Assembly: GCF_921293095.1 (NCBI RefSeq)
Contig: NC_060248.1
Coordinates: 74,345,243-74,409,242 of the forward strand
Direction: 5' to 3'
DNA length: 64,000 nucleotides
From: Ischnura elegans
Taxonomy: Eukaryota; Arthropoda; Insecta; Odonata; Coenagrionidae
Position 1 is the first letter of the stretch, and each line of letters starts with the position of its first letter. The notes beneath the pieces are model-generated. The model did not search any database. It was not told where the DNA came from and saw nothing but the letters and a program-made list of their open reading frames with translations. Shown here in pieces: positions 44,066 through 56,851 of the stretch. The position numbers and the translations under genes are program-made.

Positions 44066-46020
44066 AGTCCGGTATTTCATTTATAATACATTTGAATGAA
44101 TTATACAGGCTTACACACTTCCTGCCTTTTATTGACCCTAATTTTCAATGGTCAAAAAACATTTATGTAAGTAATGCAAATTAGTTAAATAAGAAAAACA
44201 TTGTGAAATGAATACGCCGGAGCAAGAATATAAATATGGACCCAAGGATAACATTTGGAATGGAATAACCCACTCCCGTGCAGAGTAATTCCCAAGTCGC
44301 CACGGGAACGATTGGCACCGCCACAATCGAACTTACGACGCCATTAAGAAGAGCGTATTATTTTCGTAAGGGTATATGATTTATTCATGGTAAACCCGTC
44401 GTTGACTGAAATGACCAAGAGCGTTATGTAGGGAGCATTTTATAAAAATAACGAAACCCCATTTCCAACCCTTAAATTCTATTTTGATATTAACAAACCT
44501 GTCTGAGATAATACAACTTTTGATTTCTTGGATGAGTTTGAAAGTCGTAGATAAAAATTAACGACATTAACCTCACGTTAGTTGAAACAGAGTTTGTGAT
44601 TTTTATACTACGTGAGCCCGCGCTATTATGTACGTCAGTAAATGGTGGTGCTGTCCATAGAATGCTGATGGTATGCTGAACTATTTTTGCCTTAATTTGT
44701 GTATGATGCCATTAATTTTCTCTTGTGATATTTCAAGTAGATATGGCATTACACTAAACAATGATTTTTAAAAATTGAGGCGGATTTATTTGAAATGTTG
44801 TCGGAAAAGTAAAAAGATCATGATCCCTGGTTTAAAAATTCATGAAAGTTGGCCACGCTGAACATTTTTGTGAAATACACACATAAATATTTTTGATGTA
44901 TCTACCAATAAAAGTCGATTTCCCAACTTTGCTGTCTTGTAACTTTTTTGGTTAATGCAATGAATTTCTGCCAAGTAGTACTTATTCCTTACTAGGGTCG
45001 CTAAATGAATTACTTTGGAAAGGAATGGCATTGGGTTGGCTTGATTGAAGTGTTTAAGAACATCACATGGAATGGTTCCGTACTAGGTATATAGGTTAGC
45101 CTCTAGCTAAGTAAGATTTTCAAAAAATTGTTACAATGTAAAGCCTCTAATTATGTATTATCGTATCATTGTGTTGGGTGGCGCAGTTTACGGGGAATAT
45201 CATCAGCTTCGGGTTTTCCCCGGGCGAAGGTCCTGTTCATTCGGCCCACGAAGAGAGAAACTCGCATTCAGTCTTCATGGGGTTTCTACAGCTTTCAATC
45301 TAGTTTTTGAAGCTTTCCTCCTCTACGACTACTTGTTCTCCCTTTCGACTGCTGCCAGCCGTCGAGCAGGCCCTCCCTACTTCGCCAGTCATTCTCCCCT
45401 CGCTCTACAATCCCTTCTACTCCTCTCCCTTCTACCTCCCCCAAGGAATTCATTCTTCCCTCATTCACTCCAGCTAGACCGAGGTCTACATCTGTGGTTT
45501 CGCATTGCTCAACTCTACATACATGCTATTCGAACACGTCTGCAGTTCTCGTTTAACCTTAGTGAAAAACTCCGGTCGTCATTGTTGGCGTTTAGCACTG
45601 ATGGCAACGTGTCCATGGAATTACCAAGGTAAGCTTGCGAAACATCTACCGACACAGGTGAGTTTTACCGTGTACTGTATCCAGGAATTTTAACGTTTTT
45701 TTACCAATGCGGTAGCACTATCGTAGCATTATCGTAGCTCGCTATTTGAACGATAACGATGTTTATAGAATGTTCTGTTAAACGGAGACAATTTTACGAA
45801 ACTTAAAGTACGACATTCAAGAAACATAATTAGATCTACACGTCATTGCGGCCGATAGCGTTGTTCCATCTCGGTAATATGCTGCCGCGGCACAGGCGAT
45901 TAGAAAGCAACATTGTTTGCGATTGCATGCCGCCCGAAGGCCCGAGGCGAGGCACTTGGGTTTCCCGTCGAAAGAGCGGGGGAAGGAAGCGTTGCCTGGC
46001 AACCAGTGAGTATAGAAGAT
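44066..46020. other. Non-coding stretch upstream of the 47883 gene
   Basis: No supported exon. The frame 45153-45632 (159 codons) lies in a locally GC-richer, pyrimidine-rich segment with overlapping frames and no family features; it is treated as chance. From about 45840 CpG density rises towards the promoter region. Confidence 0.35.
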
Positions 46021-46048
46021 GGGGGGAGGGAGGGGAGGAAGGTAGGGG
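46021..46048 (+). other. G-quadruplex-prone purine tract near promoter
   Basis: G6-A-G3-A-G4 then a nine-base loop and G4, all on the coding strand of the downstream gene, inside the GC-rich region 45.85-46.85 kb. Confidence 0.5.
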
Positions 46049-46978
46049 TGGTGTAAAAGAAATTTGAGGCTGGAGTATGAGCGAAGTAGAGGGGAGGTAT
46101 TGGAGGGGCGGACTGCTGGAAGTACGCCAGATGTGGGAACTGAATCCTGTGAGAGGGGAAGTCAGTCGGAGGGGGAATGTTAGAAGGTTATAAGAGGGGG
46201 AAGGTTCAGCTGCATCTGATATTTTACAATCGTTTCTAATGAATGCTACTTGTAGCTCTTTACATATCAGTTGCGCGCATTGCTCACGTGTCTGGATGAC
46301 GTAGTGGTAGTCATTTTTCTGTTACTGATAATTTGTCCGATGATTGTGATTGATTAGATCACAAATGCTTTGTAAATAGAACTAGCTTTTAATGCATAAC
46401 TAGCTTTCAATACATAATATTATCAGTCAGAGATCTCAGAGGAAGGAAAAAGTAGAACTTGAGATGTGGCCTTGTAAAGAATGTAAAATGATATGTGCAA
46501 GTGTCGTTGAATGTAGGTCCTAAATAAACAACAGGCGCGCCGAGGGAATGTAAGGGCGGATGTACGACGCGCCCTCATTCGCCTGACCTCTATGCTCCCC
46601 TTACCACGCTCCCCCGGACGCCATGAAACCTGGAGTTGCTGGTTGGTTAACGGAAAGGTGTGGGAGGGGGTGAGCAGATGGTAGGGAGGCGGGGCTTCAC
46701 CTCCTGTCTGGTCTAGGCCATACCACTTTCAAACGAGGGGTGTCAGGTAGACCGGCTGTGTGCGCTAAAGGAGTTCGCCATTCAGAACGGAGTTGTCGCC
46801 TTTACCACAGTGACGTGCCGCGCTGTTCGCGGTCCGCCGATACGTGTGTGCGTGTTTATGTGATTGTTCCTCTGGATAAATATTTCTCCATCGTTCGTGT
46901 TTTCATGTACTCTATCGTAATTTGAAAGTGGGAGGCAATTTATGTTTCCGTTTTTCACGATGCTTCTGACACCTATTG
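46049..46978 (+). promoter_or_regulatory. GC-rich promoter region and likely 5' UTR exon
   Basis: The region stands out by G+C and CpG content, for example GGCGCGCCGAGG at about 46531 and CGTGCCGCGCTGTTCGCGGTC at about 46813 (split here by context, not by gaps). It ends at a good donor, CCTATTG then GTGAGT (GT at 46979), which would splice a leader exon to the acceptor at 47882. The transcription start cannot be placed exactly. TTCAG at about 46780 is a possible initiator. The leader contains an ATG at 46942. Confidence 0.45.
46942..46978 (+). other. Candidate upstream ORF (first part)
   Basis: ATG 46942 opens 12 codons (MFPFFTMLLTPI) plus one base up to the donor at 46979. If spliced to 47883 it continues GWP and stops at TGA 47891-47893, overlapping the main ATG (47890-47892) as ATGA. 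It depends on the inferred splice. Confidence 0.4.
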
Positions 46979-47882
46979 GTGAGTTGTTTCTTCAATTGGA
47001 AAATTAAATCGAGCGTCATTTATTTTCGGAGAAATGATTGCAGTGACTTCGTTTGTTATCGATTATTTTGTTATTAATTTATTCGAGGGAATTGTGGATG
47101 TGGTGGTAATTTTGCATGGTTTTCGTGCATTTGATTTGCGTTACTAGTAATGATGTGTTATTGTGCTTATAGTTTTTCTTAATGTTCATTGGTTTCAAAT
47201 TGATTGATTTTTCTCTGTTGGAATCAAGTTTATTGTCATGTGGCGCTCCCGTTCTTACATTTGATTAATTTTTAATTGTTTTCCATTTTCTTATATTGTA
47301 GTGGATTTTTAATTTCCCGAATGACACTGGAGTGAAATACTGCGCGGTGCGCACCGATCTTTACTATTGTTCACTAGTTCGTTGGGGTTGTAGTTTTCAC
47401 ATTATTTCGTGGTTCAATTTCTAGTTATTAATTTTCATTAAGGTTTTTTTACTGGCATCTCTGCTTACCTTTTGTCTGTATTATGTGTAGGTTGTTTACG
47501 AGCTGTGAATCATGAAAGAGGACTGCCATATAGTTTCATATGAAATTTATTTTTGAGATGAGAAATATATTTTAGATTTCAATTTTCATCGCTGCTTGAT
47601 AATTACTTTGCGGTTATTTTCGTTTTCCTTTCTCATTGATTTACGTCGCACATCTCTGTGCGCGGTGACAACGTTGAGCGCACTGTATTATAGGCGCCAA
47701 ATATGATGTGTCAACTCGATCTTCACTGCACGTTTTGTCGAAGATACATTGATGATAAGAGTTATTTGTTTAGTCTTATGTGACACTCGTTGTCTTAATG
47801 GGCGTGTAAGTGATATTTATACACTCTTTTTTACACTAAATTTCCATTTTTTCCTGAAAACGGTTTATTTCTATTATTTCAG

Positions 47883-47932
47883 GCTGGCCATGAGTGACTC
47901 AGACCTTGCAACTTTAACTACTGATCAGAATG
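47883..47932 (+). CDS. First coding exon of a + strand gene
   Basis: The acceptor TTTCTATTATTTCAG ends at 47882, the start ATG is at 47890, and the exon ends at a consensus donor AATG then GTAAGT (47933). The coding part is 43 bases: MSDSDLATLTTDQN plus one base of the next codon. Short N-terminal exons after a non-coding first exon and long intron are common in insect regulatory genes. The rest of the gene lies beyond 64000. The MADF-BESS gene on the other strand would then sit in its intron. Too short to name. Confidence 0.65.
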
Positions 47933-48056
47933 GTAAGTTCAGTAATGGGCGACGAAACTCCTTATTTATACACTGATCATACATTGAGTCGTTGTAACAC
48001 ATTAACTAATGAATCGCTTTTCAAAGAAAGAGGTTGGGTATGTATGTTATGCCTGT

Positions 48057-48161
48057 CCCCTATGAAAAAATTGTCCCCAATGTATTCTTATACATTGACA
48101 TGACAATTGTATAAGAATGTAAACAAATTTTATACAGGTTTATACAATTTTTTCATAGGGG
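48057..48161. repeat. Imperfect fold-back sequence
   Basis: Outer arms CCCCTATGAAAAAATTGT (48057-48074) and ACAATTTTTTCATAGGGG (48144-48161) are exact inverted copies. Inside, ATTCTTATACA and its complement form a second stem. It is a small MITE or a structured intronic element, and no target duplication is evident. Confidence 0.7.
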
Positions 48162-49896
48162 GTGGCTCTTCAAATTTTAAACCGAATGTTTACGTTTACC
48201 TTTATGTTCAATTGCAGCCGAGAAGTTTTAGGTAGTCATGTGTCAGTGGTTAAGGTATTACATAAATACATGAAATTACAAACACATAATATTTCAGTGG
48301 GATTTATTTGTTGATGCCCTTGTTTTTATTGTGTACATTGAATCCTTTTTCTGTCAGGAGAATTATTGACATATTTGTTAATTTCCGACCGATTTTTGGA
48401 TCGCTCTAATAGCGGTAATTGTAATTTACGATGTGGGTTAATTATAATAATTAATAATGTGATTCTGATGATAATTTTGTGTGCTATCGGCCGGAAGGGG
48501 TGTGTCGGAAGGAACATGTGTGCCAAGTGGAGGTGTGGGTGTTTGAGAAATGGACAAGTGTTATACTGGATAGCAAGAATTAACACTTTGGTTTCACATT
48601 AATCATTTTTTATTTTATTTACGCATATCACCAAGTATTTCGTGAGGTATAATCATTGTATTTTTCCTTGGAACATTGCCTGTAGTTGATGGATATGGGG
48701 CACAATATAGAAAGAAATTCTTCGCCCTTTCCGTCTAAGTAGTAGACAGCTATAATTTGGCGAATATTCTGGAAATATTTTGCTGTGAACTAAAAAATTG
48801 AGGTAGGGTAATATGTTTAAGAGAAGTGAATCTTTTATGTGGAATGTTTGATCAGGTTGGCAGGAGAAATAGAAGTGAAATGGAGAATCCATGGTTGCGC
48901 TTAAATGAGTCATTGGAGGCGGTTTGAATGGCTGTCAATGAATTATGAAATATCATAGTTATTGGAAGTGGACGACTATAACAATACTTCTTGGCACTTA
49001 GGTCGAATATTAGTGTATCATTGGAATTCTCGCGCATTCGGCTCGTATTGGTATATTGGCATTGCTATGGCTCCAGGTTCCATACGTATTTAAGGACGTT
49101 TTCATTTTCAAGTTTATTGAAGCTAGGCCGATGATTTGGTTTGGTCCCAGTGATAGTGTTGAGTATCATAGCTTTCTGCATAAAATGCAAGTGGAATCTG
49201 TGATAAAGATTTTCATCCTTCTATGAGCTATTTATATTTTTCCACTATATTTTTATTATTTCCTTTATATTTTTTCCCATTTTTCCCTTCCACCTGTTGA
49301 TGAGTTATTATTTAAGTGTTTGAAGGCCATTTCCGTTAATGCTTTTCAAGGATAAAATTTGGGCTTCACTATGGAATAATTTCTGTCTGGTAGGGTTTCA
49401 TCTGGTTGTGAAAAGTAATGTTTGGCTCTTAATTATTGTTTTATCGAAGTGACAGTTGAAAACGATTTTCATCAATTCAAACAACAGCCACTTGTTTCTT
49501 CGTCAGGTTTTTGTGCCATCCTCAGCAATCCATAATAATGAAGGCATTCTGTGGGACATTTGATCAGCATTGGTGAGCACACAAACTTCTCTGTTCATGT
49601 GGTATCCCAATATTTATTTTTTAGGGTGACAGTAAGGGAAGAAAATAAAATCTTGCTTATGTTTCCATTCTTGACCACCTCCATCATTTCAACTTGTCTT
49701 GTGTCCCTCTATTATTAATTATCAGTTAACATTTCTTCTGATTCCCTTGTTTGGGACTAACCTTGCTTGTTGGCTTTCAGTGATGGTCATCTTGATTATG
49801 GAGTTTTTAGAGGACCATTGTTGCTTGGGGTCTCATTTTTTATATCTTTGTTGTTTCCTGTATACCTGATTTTTGTCAAAACCTCCTAAGATCATA
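48162..49896 (+). other. Intronic sequence without recognisable features
   Basis: T-rich, consistent with an intron of the 47883 gene. Frames 48326-48602 and 48653-48913 are unconvincing. Nothing else was supported. Confidence 0.35.
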
Positions 49897-52162
49897 TAGT
49901 CCAGGAAATGAAGCTCGTAAAAGTGAAAAACCTTGCAATTTTTTCAAACTGAATCGATTTGCACCAAAATTTGGGATTAGACTAATTAAACCCCCTACTT
50001 CAAAATCTATATTATACCGAAGGGCGCTTTTTATTTTTTAGGGGTGAAAACTACCCCTAAAAGCTAAAACTTAAAACATTATATTTTAAAGCTAAATACG
50101 TGTAAAATTTAGTTTAAATTATATGCATAATTATTTTTTTATGTTTGGAAAATAATTTTAAAGTGTTTCAACCCATAATAATCAACCCTTATTGGGGGTT
50201 AATGTAAAAAAGAATTTTCACACTGAATCGATTTTCATAAAAAGTTGTGTTTATACTAATCATACCTCCTTTAAAATTTTTTTTCAAACCGAATCGATTT
50301 GCATAAATATTTGGGATTAGACTAATCATACCCCCTTCTTCAAAATCTATATTATGCCGGCGGGCGCCTTTTATTATTTAGGGGTGAAAACTACCCCTAA
50401 AAGCTGAAACGTAAAAAAATATTTTTTAAAGCTAAATACGAGTAACATTTAGTTTAAATTATTTGTATAATTATTTTTTTGTTTGGAAAATAATTTTAAG
50501 GCGTTTCAACCCATAATAATCAACCCTTATTGGGGGTTAATGTAAAAAAAATTATTTACCCTAAAAATAAAAATTATTTATCACATTGTATCTTCTTATT
50601 CACTTTCTTACTCCTTTTATTATGTATTCACTTTTTTCTCTCATGATTTTAATCACAGCACAGAAAAGATATAACAATAGGATAAACAGAACAAACTTCG
50701 TCATGGTAACATAAACAAATAAATGTACATTTATGTAGACATTACATGAAACACAATCAAACGGAGACTGTATGGCTTCCAGTCTTCCCACCACATGCAT
50801 GCACACAGGTCACTGTGAGCGAGAGCACACATACTCACATATGTGTATGTATATATACATCTTATGGGTATGTGTGTTTATTTTGTAGCAAATTTGAGTG
50901 TATCGTTAGCTTCGAACGTAAAGTACACAAAGTATACACTGATTATGAGGAATATTATGCTCTGAATTGTGGATTTCGAATTTTTCGAAAATAAATTTGA
51001 TTGGTATTTCAAACATAGCTCCTTTATTTTTTATGATAGAAAGTTCATTTAAATTGTATGTTGTAGGGTTTTTACTGACTACGAGGTCATGTGAATTAAA
51101 TTTTTTTCGAGTCATTAATTTTGAAAGGGGAGGGATTTAAGGGTTTAAATAAGGTGGAGCTCCCTTGGAAATAGAGGTTTTAATTATCAATATCTCACCA
51201 AATATTTATTGCATAGAAAATTAAAACACACCAAAATATTTGAAAATAAAGAAGCTACAATTTATTACTCTAGCATTTTTTTAATATCTCCAGTTTTTTT
51301 GGAGTTATTTTGAAAAAAAAAGAGCATTTTTAACGAAATTGTAAAAAATGACTTCACTTTTTCCTCCAATTTTTTAAAAATTTAGATTTGTAAATTAAAA
51401 AAACTTCTAGGATCAATTAACAATACTTAAATAAAGAGAAATACTGAAGGGCATTGATCAATTTTGTCTAGTGTGGTAATAAGGAGTTGTTTTCACTGAT
51501 TTTTTCGTACAAAAAATTAGGGACTGATCTTATTTTTAATCATAACTCGCTCAAATTTCATGATAAAAAATATTTTTTCTCATTATAAGAAAGTTTTTTA
51601 AAAACACTTTTAAACAGATTACATAATTGTTCCTCGAAAATTACATTTTTCCCGCTATTTGGTATTGAATCTTTCAAATTTAGCGTATGACAAACAATAG
51701 ATAACCATCAACAAGTTGTAGCTCGGTCCGAATTGGTCATAAAGGAAATATAAAAAAAGATTTTTATTTAATTTTTTACAAGCTACAGTTTTGTAATTCA
51801 CAATTTTCTAATAAAATTAATACTTTTCAAGTTATTTGCCTATAATCGATTAAAATCGTTCATTTTTTCGTCAAAAAACTGTTACTTACAATCGCAAATA
51901 ACTCGAAAAATATTAATTTTACCCAAAAAATGGAAAGAACATTTTATTCTTAAAATTTATTTTTCTATTGATACCTGTAGTCAAAATATAATTAATATTT
52001 TCCACCCCCAAGATGGGGTGGAAACCACCCCCAGGGTAAAAGCGCCCGTCGGCATGATATAGATTTTGATTCTTGGTATATTCCCTACTTATTGTGAAAA
52101 TTTCAAGAAAATCGATTCAGTTTGAAAAAATTGCAAGCCAAAATGCTTCATTTCCTGGACTA
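49897..52162. mobile_element. Element with 150-bp terminal inverted repeats (2.27 kb)
   Basis: Left TAGTCCAGGAAATGAAGC and right GCTTCATTTCCTGGACTA are exact inverted ends. Similarity continues inward for about 150 bases (TTGCAATTTTTTCAAACT, then GAATCGATT, AAAATCTATAT, GGGCGC, then a GGGGTG block). The dinucleotide TA at each end may be the target duplication. The left side carries a 340-bp tandem duplication (49941-50280 and 50281-50555). The interior is AT-rich and has no long frame, so it is non-autonomous. Confidence 0.75.
49941..50555 (+). repeat. Tandem duplication, 340-bp unit
   Basis: Unit 1 (49941-50280) and unit 2 (50281-50555) share TTTTCAAAC-GAATCGATTT, GGGGTGAAAACTACCCCTAA, TTTAGTTTAAATTAT and TCAACCCTTATTGGGGGTTA. 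The second is slightly shorter. They lie inside the 49897 element. Confidence 0.75.
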
Positions 52163-54227
52163 ATAAGATGTCTGAGGTTATAATGTCATGCCATTTGATT
52201 CCTGTGAGATTTTACTGAGTCATGCATGTGTATTCCTGTGCTATTATTGGTATCAGTTCCAACACAAGTATTTGAGCCTGCAGGATGGCATTTGTAATTT
52301 GCCACTGATGATGTCATTGTGACTTATTCTGGCGGTAACTGTCTCTAAATGTTCGGGGTTGACTCCCAGTGGGTGAACACGAATGTGGACATTCTAACAG
52401 ACTAATATCAATTCATCATATCAAACTACTGTCTGGCTTTCAATGCTGTAAATTACCCTCTCATAACATCATACTTCTGTCTGGATTTCAATGCTGTTTA
52501 CCCTCTCATAACATCATCGGTGGAATTTTTTGGTGAATCAATATAATAAATGACTTAATGGGTTAAATGATGGAACTTACCCAATGTTAGCCCATAGCCT
52601 TTAATGTTATTCCTGTTTCTGATGGTGGTGGCAAATTTTGCTGCTCTTCTTACCAGATGATTTCCCAGACAGTGGCTACAAGAAAATGGTATTATTAAGT
52701 TTTGGCTATGAAGAAGAAATTTTACTTACCTACCTATCCACTACCACCTAGTGTTTTAAACTTGCGTTGACTTGTGTTACAAATTAATTGAGCTAATAAA
52801 GAAGCAATTTAGCCAGCTATTAATTTAATGCACATTCATTGATGGAAATCAGTGTGTAAATTTTAAGAGTCATTCTTATGAACAGCAAAGGTTTCTATTT
52901 GTCCTGTATGATGCATTTATCGCCTACCTTTACTCGTGATTGTTTATATTATGGAGATTAAATATGTCACATTTAAATGTCGTAACAATCAAACTTGCAA
53001 GTCATTATTAAAATTTTTTACTGGGCTTAAATTTATTGCCTTTATTTTATATGAAGAGGAAGTTTTCATAATAGTGCAATTGTATATTGGTTCCAATTTT
53101 ATTTTTTTCAGTTCTTGTTATGGTTTAATAAAGTTAAAGAACAACTCAATCTATACCTTCTCCAATTAGCATTATGGAATGAATGGTGGCCTTGATTTTT
53201 CAAAGATTTCTGCATTGGTTTTAGTTTGTGGAATTGTTTAAATTTCTTCTAGTTAGATGCCATAGACTGGTTATTTTTTAATACAGTTCTCATACTATAA
53301 CTATGATAACATGAGTCTGTTGTGTTGTTTGTGAGTAGGTTATGATTTCAATGGTAAATTTATTAACAATTTTAATTAATGATTTTTTCTATGATAATTT
53401 TAGATTCTTTATACATTTTCTAAGTGAGCTGTCACTTATATAGATAGGTTAGTGTGTAGTTATGTCCTTTCTGAGTAATGGAAAGCTGAATAGGGGATTA
53501 TCAAGGCACGCCAGTATTTTTTTACTTTCTGTGTGAATTTGATGAATGGTAAAACTAATCATAGGCTGAGGGCCAGCCTTACGAATTTGAAAAATTACCT
53601 TCCTGAATTTTTAATGTGTGGCATCATTGTTCAATGTCTCAGTGAAAACATATACATATATTGTATTTTTATGAGCTGGAATTTTTTGTGCGGTTGAAGT
53701 TAAAAGTGTAAATTGATAATTTCCACTGTGTCATATTTTAGTTAAATTATTTGAGAACTGTATAATTCTATTACATTTTGCGGATTTCATTTATGAAAAC
53801 GAACTTGATCTGAAAGCTGTTTATGTGCCAATTTTTACCAACATTTTAGTATTAATTCTATTTGTTTTGATGCAGTACTTTTTAAAAATTTTATTTTTCG
53901 TTTATTTTTCCTCTATTACAAAATGTTTCTATGTGCCCACTCTAAGGCAAGAATTTTAGTTTAATTAATTCATATGTTTATTTACGTTAAGCATACTTGG
54001 GCAAAATTTGATCGTGCTCAAGGTTCCTTTAAATGCGAGCATATTCACTAATGAAAACATGTACGCCGATTTTTAGAAGGAAATGTTTGTTAAGTTGGCA
54101 TTAATGCCTTTTGTGGCATGCTGTGCTGAATATTCCCATTTTTATGAGATGGAGGGGTTTGTGTACATTTCTCCAAATTCAGTAGTCAACTACAACTTCT
54201 GTAACTACAACAATTGTGACTTCTGAC
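52163..54227 (+). other. Intronic sequence with a short tandem duplication
   Basis: At 52427-52517 a unit of about 45 bases (CTGTCTGG-TTTCAATGCTGT, TTACCCTCTCATAACATCAT) is repeated twice. Otherwise AT-rich sequence without exon or element boundaries. Confidence 0.45.
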
Positions 54228-54531
54228 TAAGAGCGTACCCAGGATCAAAACCAGAGAGAGGCAAGCTGTGGTTATTCAAGTTGTAACACAGAAAAGGTTA
54301 TGAAACCAAATTTAAAAAAATCATAACAGCACTTTTATAGTATTTTAAATTATTTGTTCGGAAAAAATATTTTTATTTGTTTAATGCTATTATCACTTTT
54401 CTTGGATTTAAAGGAAATTTGTTCAAAAATTTTGTTTTGAAATAAAAAATTTACTATTGCTTCCGGGGAGAGGGGGGGAGGCAGCTGTCCCCTCCTACCC
54501 TCTCACTTTCCCTCCACTGGGTACGCCCATG
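54228..54531 (+). mobile_element. hAT-like MITE with perfect 8-bp duplication (304 bp)
   Basis: Ends TAAGAGCGTACCCAGG and CTGGGTACGCCCATG are inverted repeats. The flanks carry the identical octamer CTTCTGAC (54220-54227, 54532-54539). It belongs to a different subfamily from the CAGTGGCG elements but has the same superfamily hallmarks. Non-coding. Confidence 0.85.
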
Positions 54532-55631
54532 CTTCTGACCACTCTATGCAATCGATAGGGGAGGTTGGAGGTACTTAAGTTGCTGAGGCACATCCTAAAC
54601 ATAGAGGAATGCATGATAGGCACTCAAATCCTGGATAAATACTATGGAAGCCACAAACCTGCTCCTTGCACCAACTAGCTTACCTGATACTTTGATAAAG
54701 GTAACCTACCCAGGCAGGACTGACTTGTGACCTTCAGTGTGGCAAACGAGGGTTAAACCCTGCTGCTACCAAGGCCAGCAAAGGTTTTGGCAGTGCTATG
54801 GTAAGATGGGACTACAGTTATTTAATTAGTTCGAAATTCGCTCGGCTTCAAAATTCTTTTGGAAGGCTTTTTCTTAAATTTATTTTGACTTTGACAACTA
54901 GAATGCCTGCAATAGAAACCCTGTAAACCGAATGTATAGTAGGCAGTTTTCTATTATTTGAGACTGAAATTTTCACACTCCATAAGGGAGGGTCGTATAT
55001 TGTGTGTTCAAGCTTTTATATTTTTGTGTTGTTAATAATGAGATGACAGTAGAAGATTCACCTGTATGGGCAGCTTTTAACGGGGCATTTATTTTTGGAC
55101 ATACACTCTGCCTTAAACAAGATAACTCATGTAGGATTGTCGACCAGGGCGGCCAGAGTAGAGATCAAATGAAACTTTGATCAGCCCATCGAAAAGGAGA
55201 TTTAACACGTTATACTTCAGCACACTCCCTATTAGGATTTTTGGAGGAACCCTGCTCTTCCAGTGACAAATGGACATGTTTCATATTTGCCAGAAGCTTT
55301 AATGAGCAGCAGCTATAGTACATATAAAAATATGCTTTAGAAACATTAGCAGTAAGTCATATGCTTTGTAGGCATTTTCATCACAAGCAAAGAGTAATTA
55401 ATGAATTCTCATGCACAACTGTTTTTAATGGAATTTTCTTTCAAGCGTGCATACCCTTCTGACTTTACCCTTGGACGCAATGACTCACAGTGTGATGTTG
55501 TCACCAAAGCACTTCCGTAAAAAGCAGAATGCCCAGCTACCATGTCCTTTCATGCTCATGATATTCTGCCGCCAATCCTACAAAGCACCTATGTAACAAT
55601 TATGGATAATTATTTCATCAATTTTTTTAGA
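54532..55631 (-). other. Downstream flank / 3' UTR of the MADF-BESS gene
   Basis: On the minus strand this follows the stop codon. A possible AATAAA (reverse complement of TTTATT near 55088) lies about 540 bases past the stop. No other feature was recognised. Confidence 0.35.
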
Positions 55632-56415
55632 TCACTCTGGATATTCTATTTCAAATAGAGCCTTCTGAATTTGGAGCTTTAGTAGTGCTCTTTGTTTAGG
55701 GGTCAGTCTCTGCATTGAAGCTGCAATACTTGAACAAAACAGTTCTTCCTCAGTTTGTTTTTTCCACCCACATTGGCAAGCACATTTGTTAGCGGGAGAA
55801 ACATTGTGTTTAGAGGCAACAATTACTTTACTGTCTGCAATGTGATTGTCTCTGTCTTTACTCTCCGATGTTGATGCCATGGTTTGGTCTACGTCTATCA
55901 TTTTACTTTGGTTGAAAGTATTTTTCTCACTTTCAGTGCTGACAATGACCAAATTTTGTCCACTATGCATCCCACTGCTAATAGTTGCCTCATTTTGATG
56001 TGAGGTTATTATTGTAGTTACTGGTGTACTTGTTATTGCTGAAGTAGATTGGTAACCACTGCTGTCTCTGCGAACTCTTTTGAGGACGGTGGTGTCTGTT
56101 GTGGATCTGGATTGTGATGCATCAAGTAGCCTCTTCTTGGATCTTGTCTCTTCTTCAGAATCACTGGAACCAATGTCAAAGGTCATGGAGTTCTCTTCGT
56201 CATTGCTGAGTGGGTCCTTCATTTGACCTTTGCTTGCTTCTCCGCAATCACTTGATGTGTCGTCATGATGGGCTGGTCGAGGCTGAATGGTTTGAGGTAT
56301 ATTGCTGTGAGTTACATTTGGTAAAAGCCATATTGGTGCACTCAAGGATGTCGTTGCTATTTGCATGTTTGAGTGGTCATCATTCAGGTAGATCATGCTC
56401 TTCGATCGATTCATG
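55632..56415 (-). CDS. MADF-BESS protein, C-terminal exon with BESS motif
   Basis: Minus-strand exon: acceptor TCTCTTGCAG ends at 56416, stop TGA at 55634-55632. The first base completes the AA left by the MADF exon, so both join in frame (AAC, then ATG AAT CGA). The 260 residues are mostly a disordered Ser/Thr-rich linker with acidic SDSEEE and basic KKR and KRVRR patches. The last 40 form a BESS motif, EELFCSSIAASMQRLTPKQR followed by LKLQIQKALFEIEY, which in this family mediates protein-protein contacts including dimerisation. A CACQCGW cluster precedes it. Family members are sequence-specific DNA-binding transcription regulators, as in Adf-1. Orthology to a named gene cannot be set. Confidence 0.85.
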
Positions 56416-56851
56416 CTGCAAGAGATGAAATGCAGGATAAATTATTTGAATATGGTAGATGTAACTTTTGTCTCTGATACTGTTAATACCCTTAATTTAT
56501 AGCTAACATACAATACTCAGATTTTCCTTATCACCCATTTTATGCAATTTGCGTGTAAATAATCAATAATATTTCTTGACTGCTTTAATGTAGAAGAGGC
56601 AGTTGACAATGATATCATATGGTAGATGTACATATTTCTACAGTTCACCTTGATAATACAAATGGTCCTGGATTTTATGAAAAATAACTCGATCGTCTTG
56701 CAGAACTCAATGCACAGTTCAGAGTAATAAAACAGAAAAAACACATAGATCAAGAGGAAAGGAAAATATTCATCAGGCAAGCGAAACTTTGTTCGAATAG
56801 AGCAATAGTAGTGCTGACTTAATTATAATGAGTGCGGTGGTAATATCTTAC
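56416..56851 (-). other. Intron of the MADF-BESS gene
   Basis: 436-base intron with GTAAGAT at its 5' end and TCTCTTGCAG at its 3' end on the minus strand. The frame at 56517-56780 inside it is a chance reading. Confidence 0.75.

Noticed and set aside
45153-45632. 159-codon ATG frame
   Set aside because: Lies in a pyrimidine-rich, locally GC-richer stretch with overlapping frames in the same strand; Leu/Ser/Pro-heavy with no family features.
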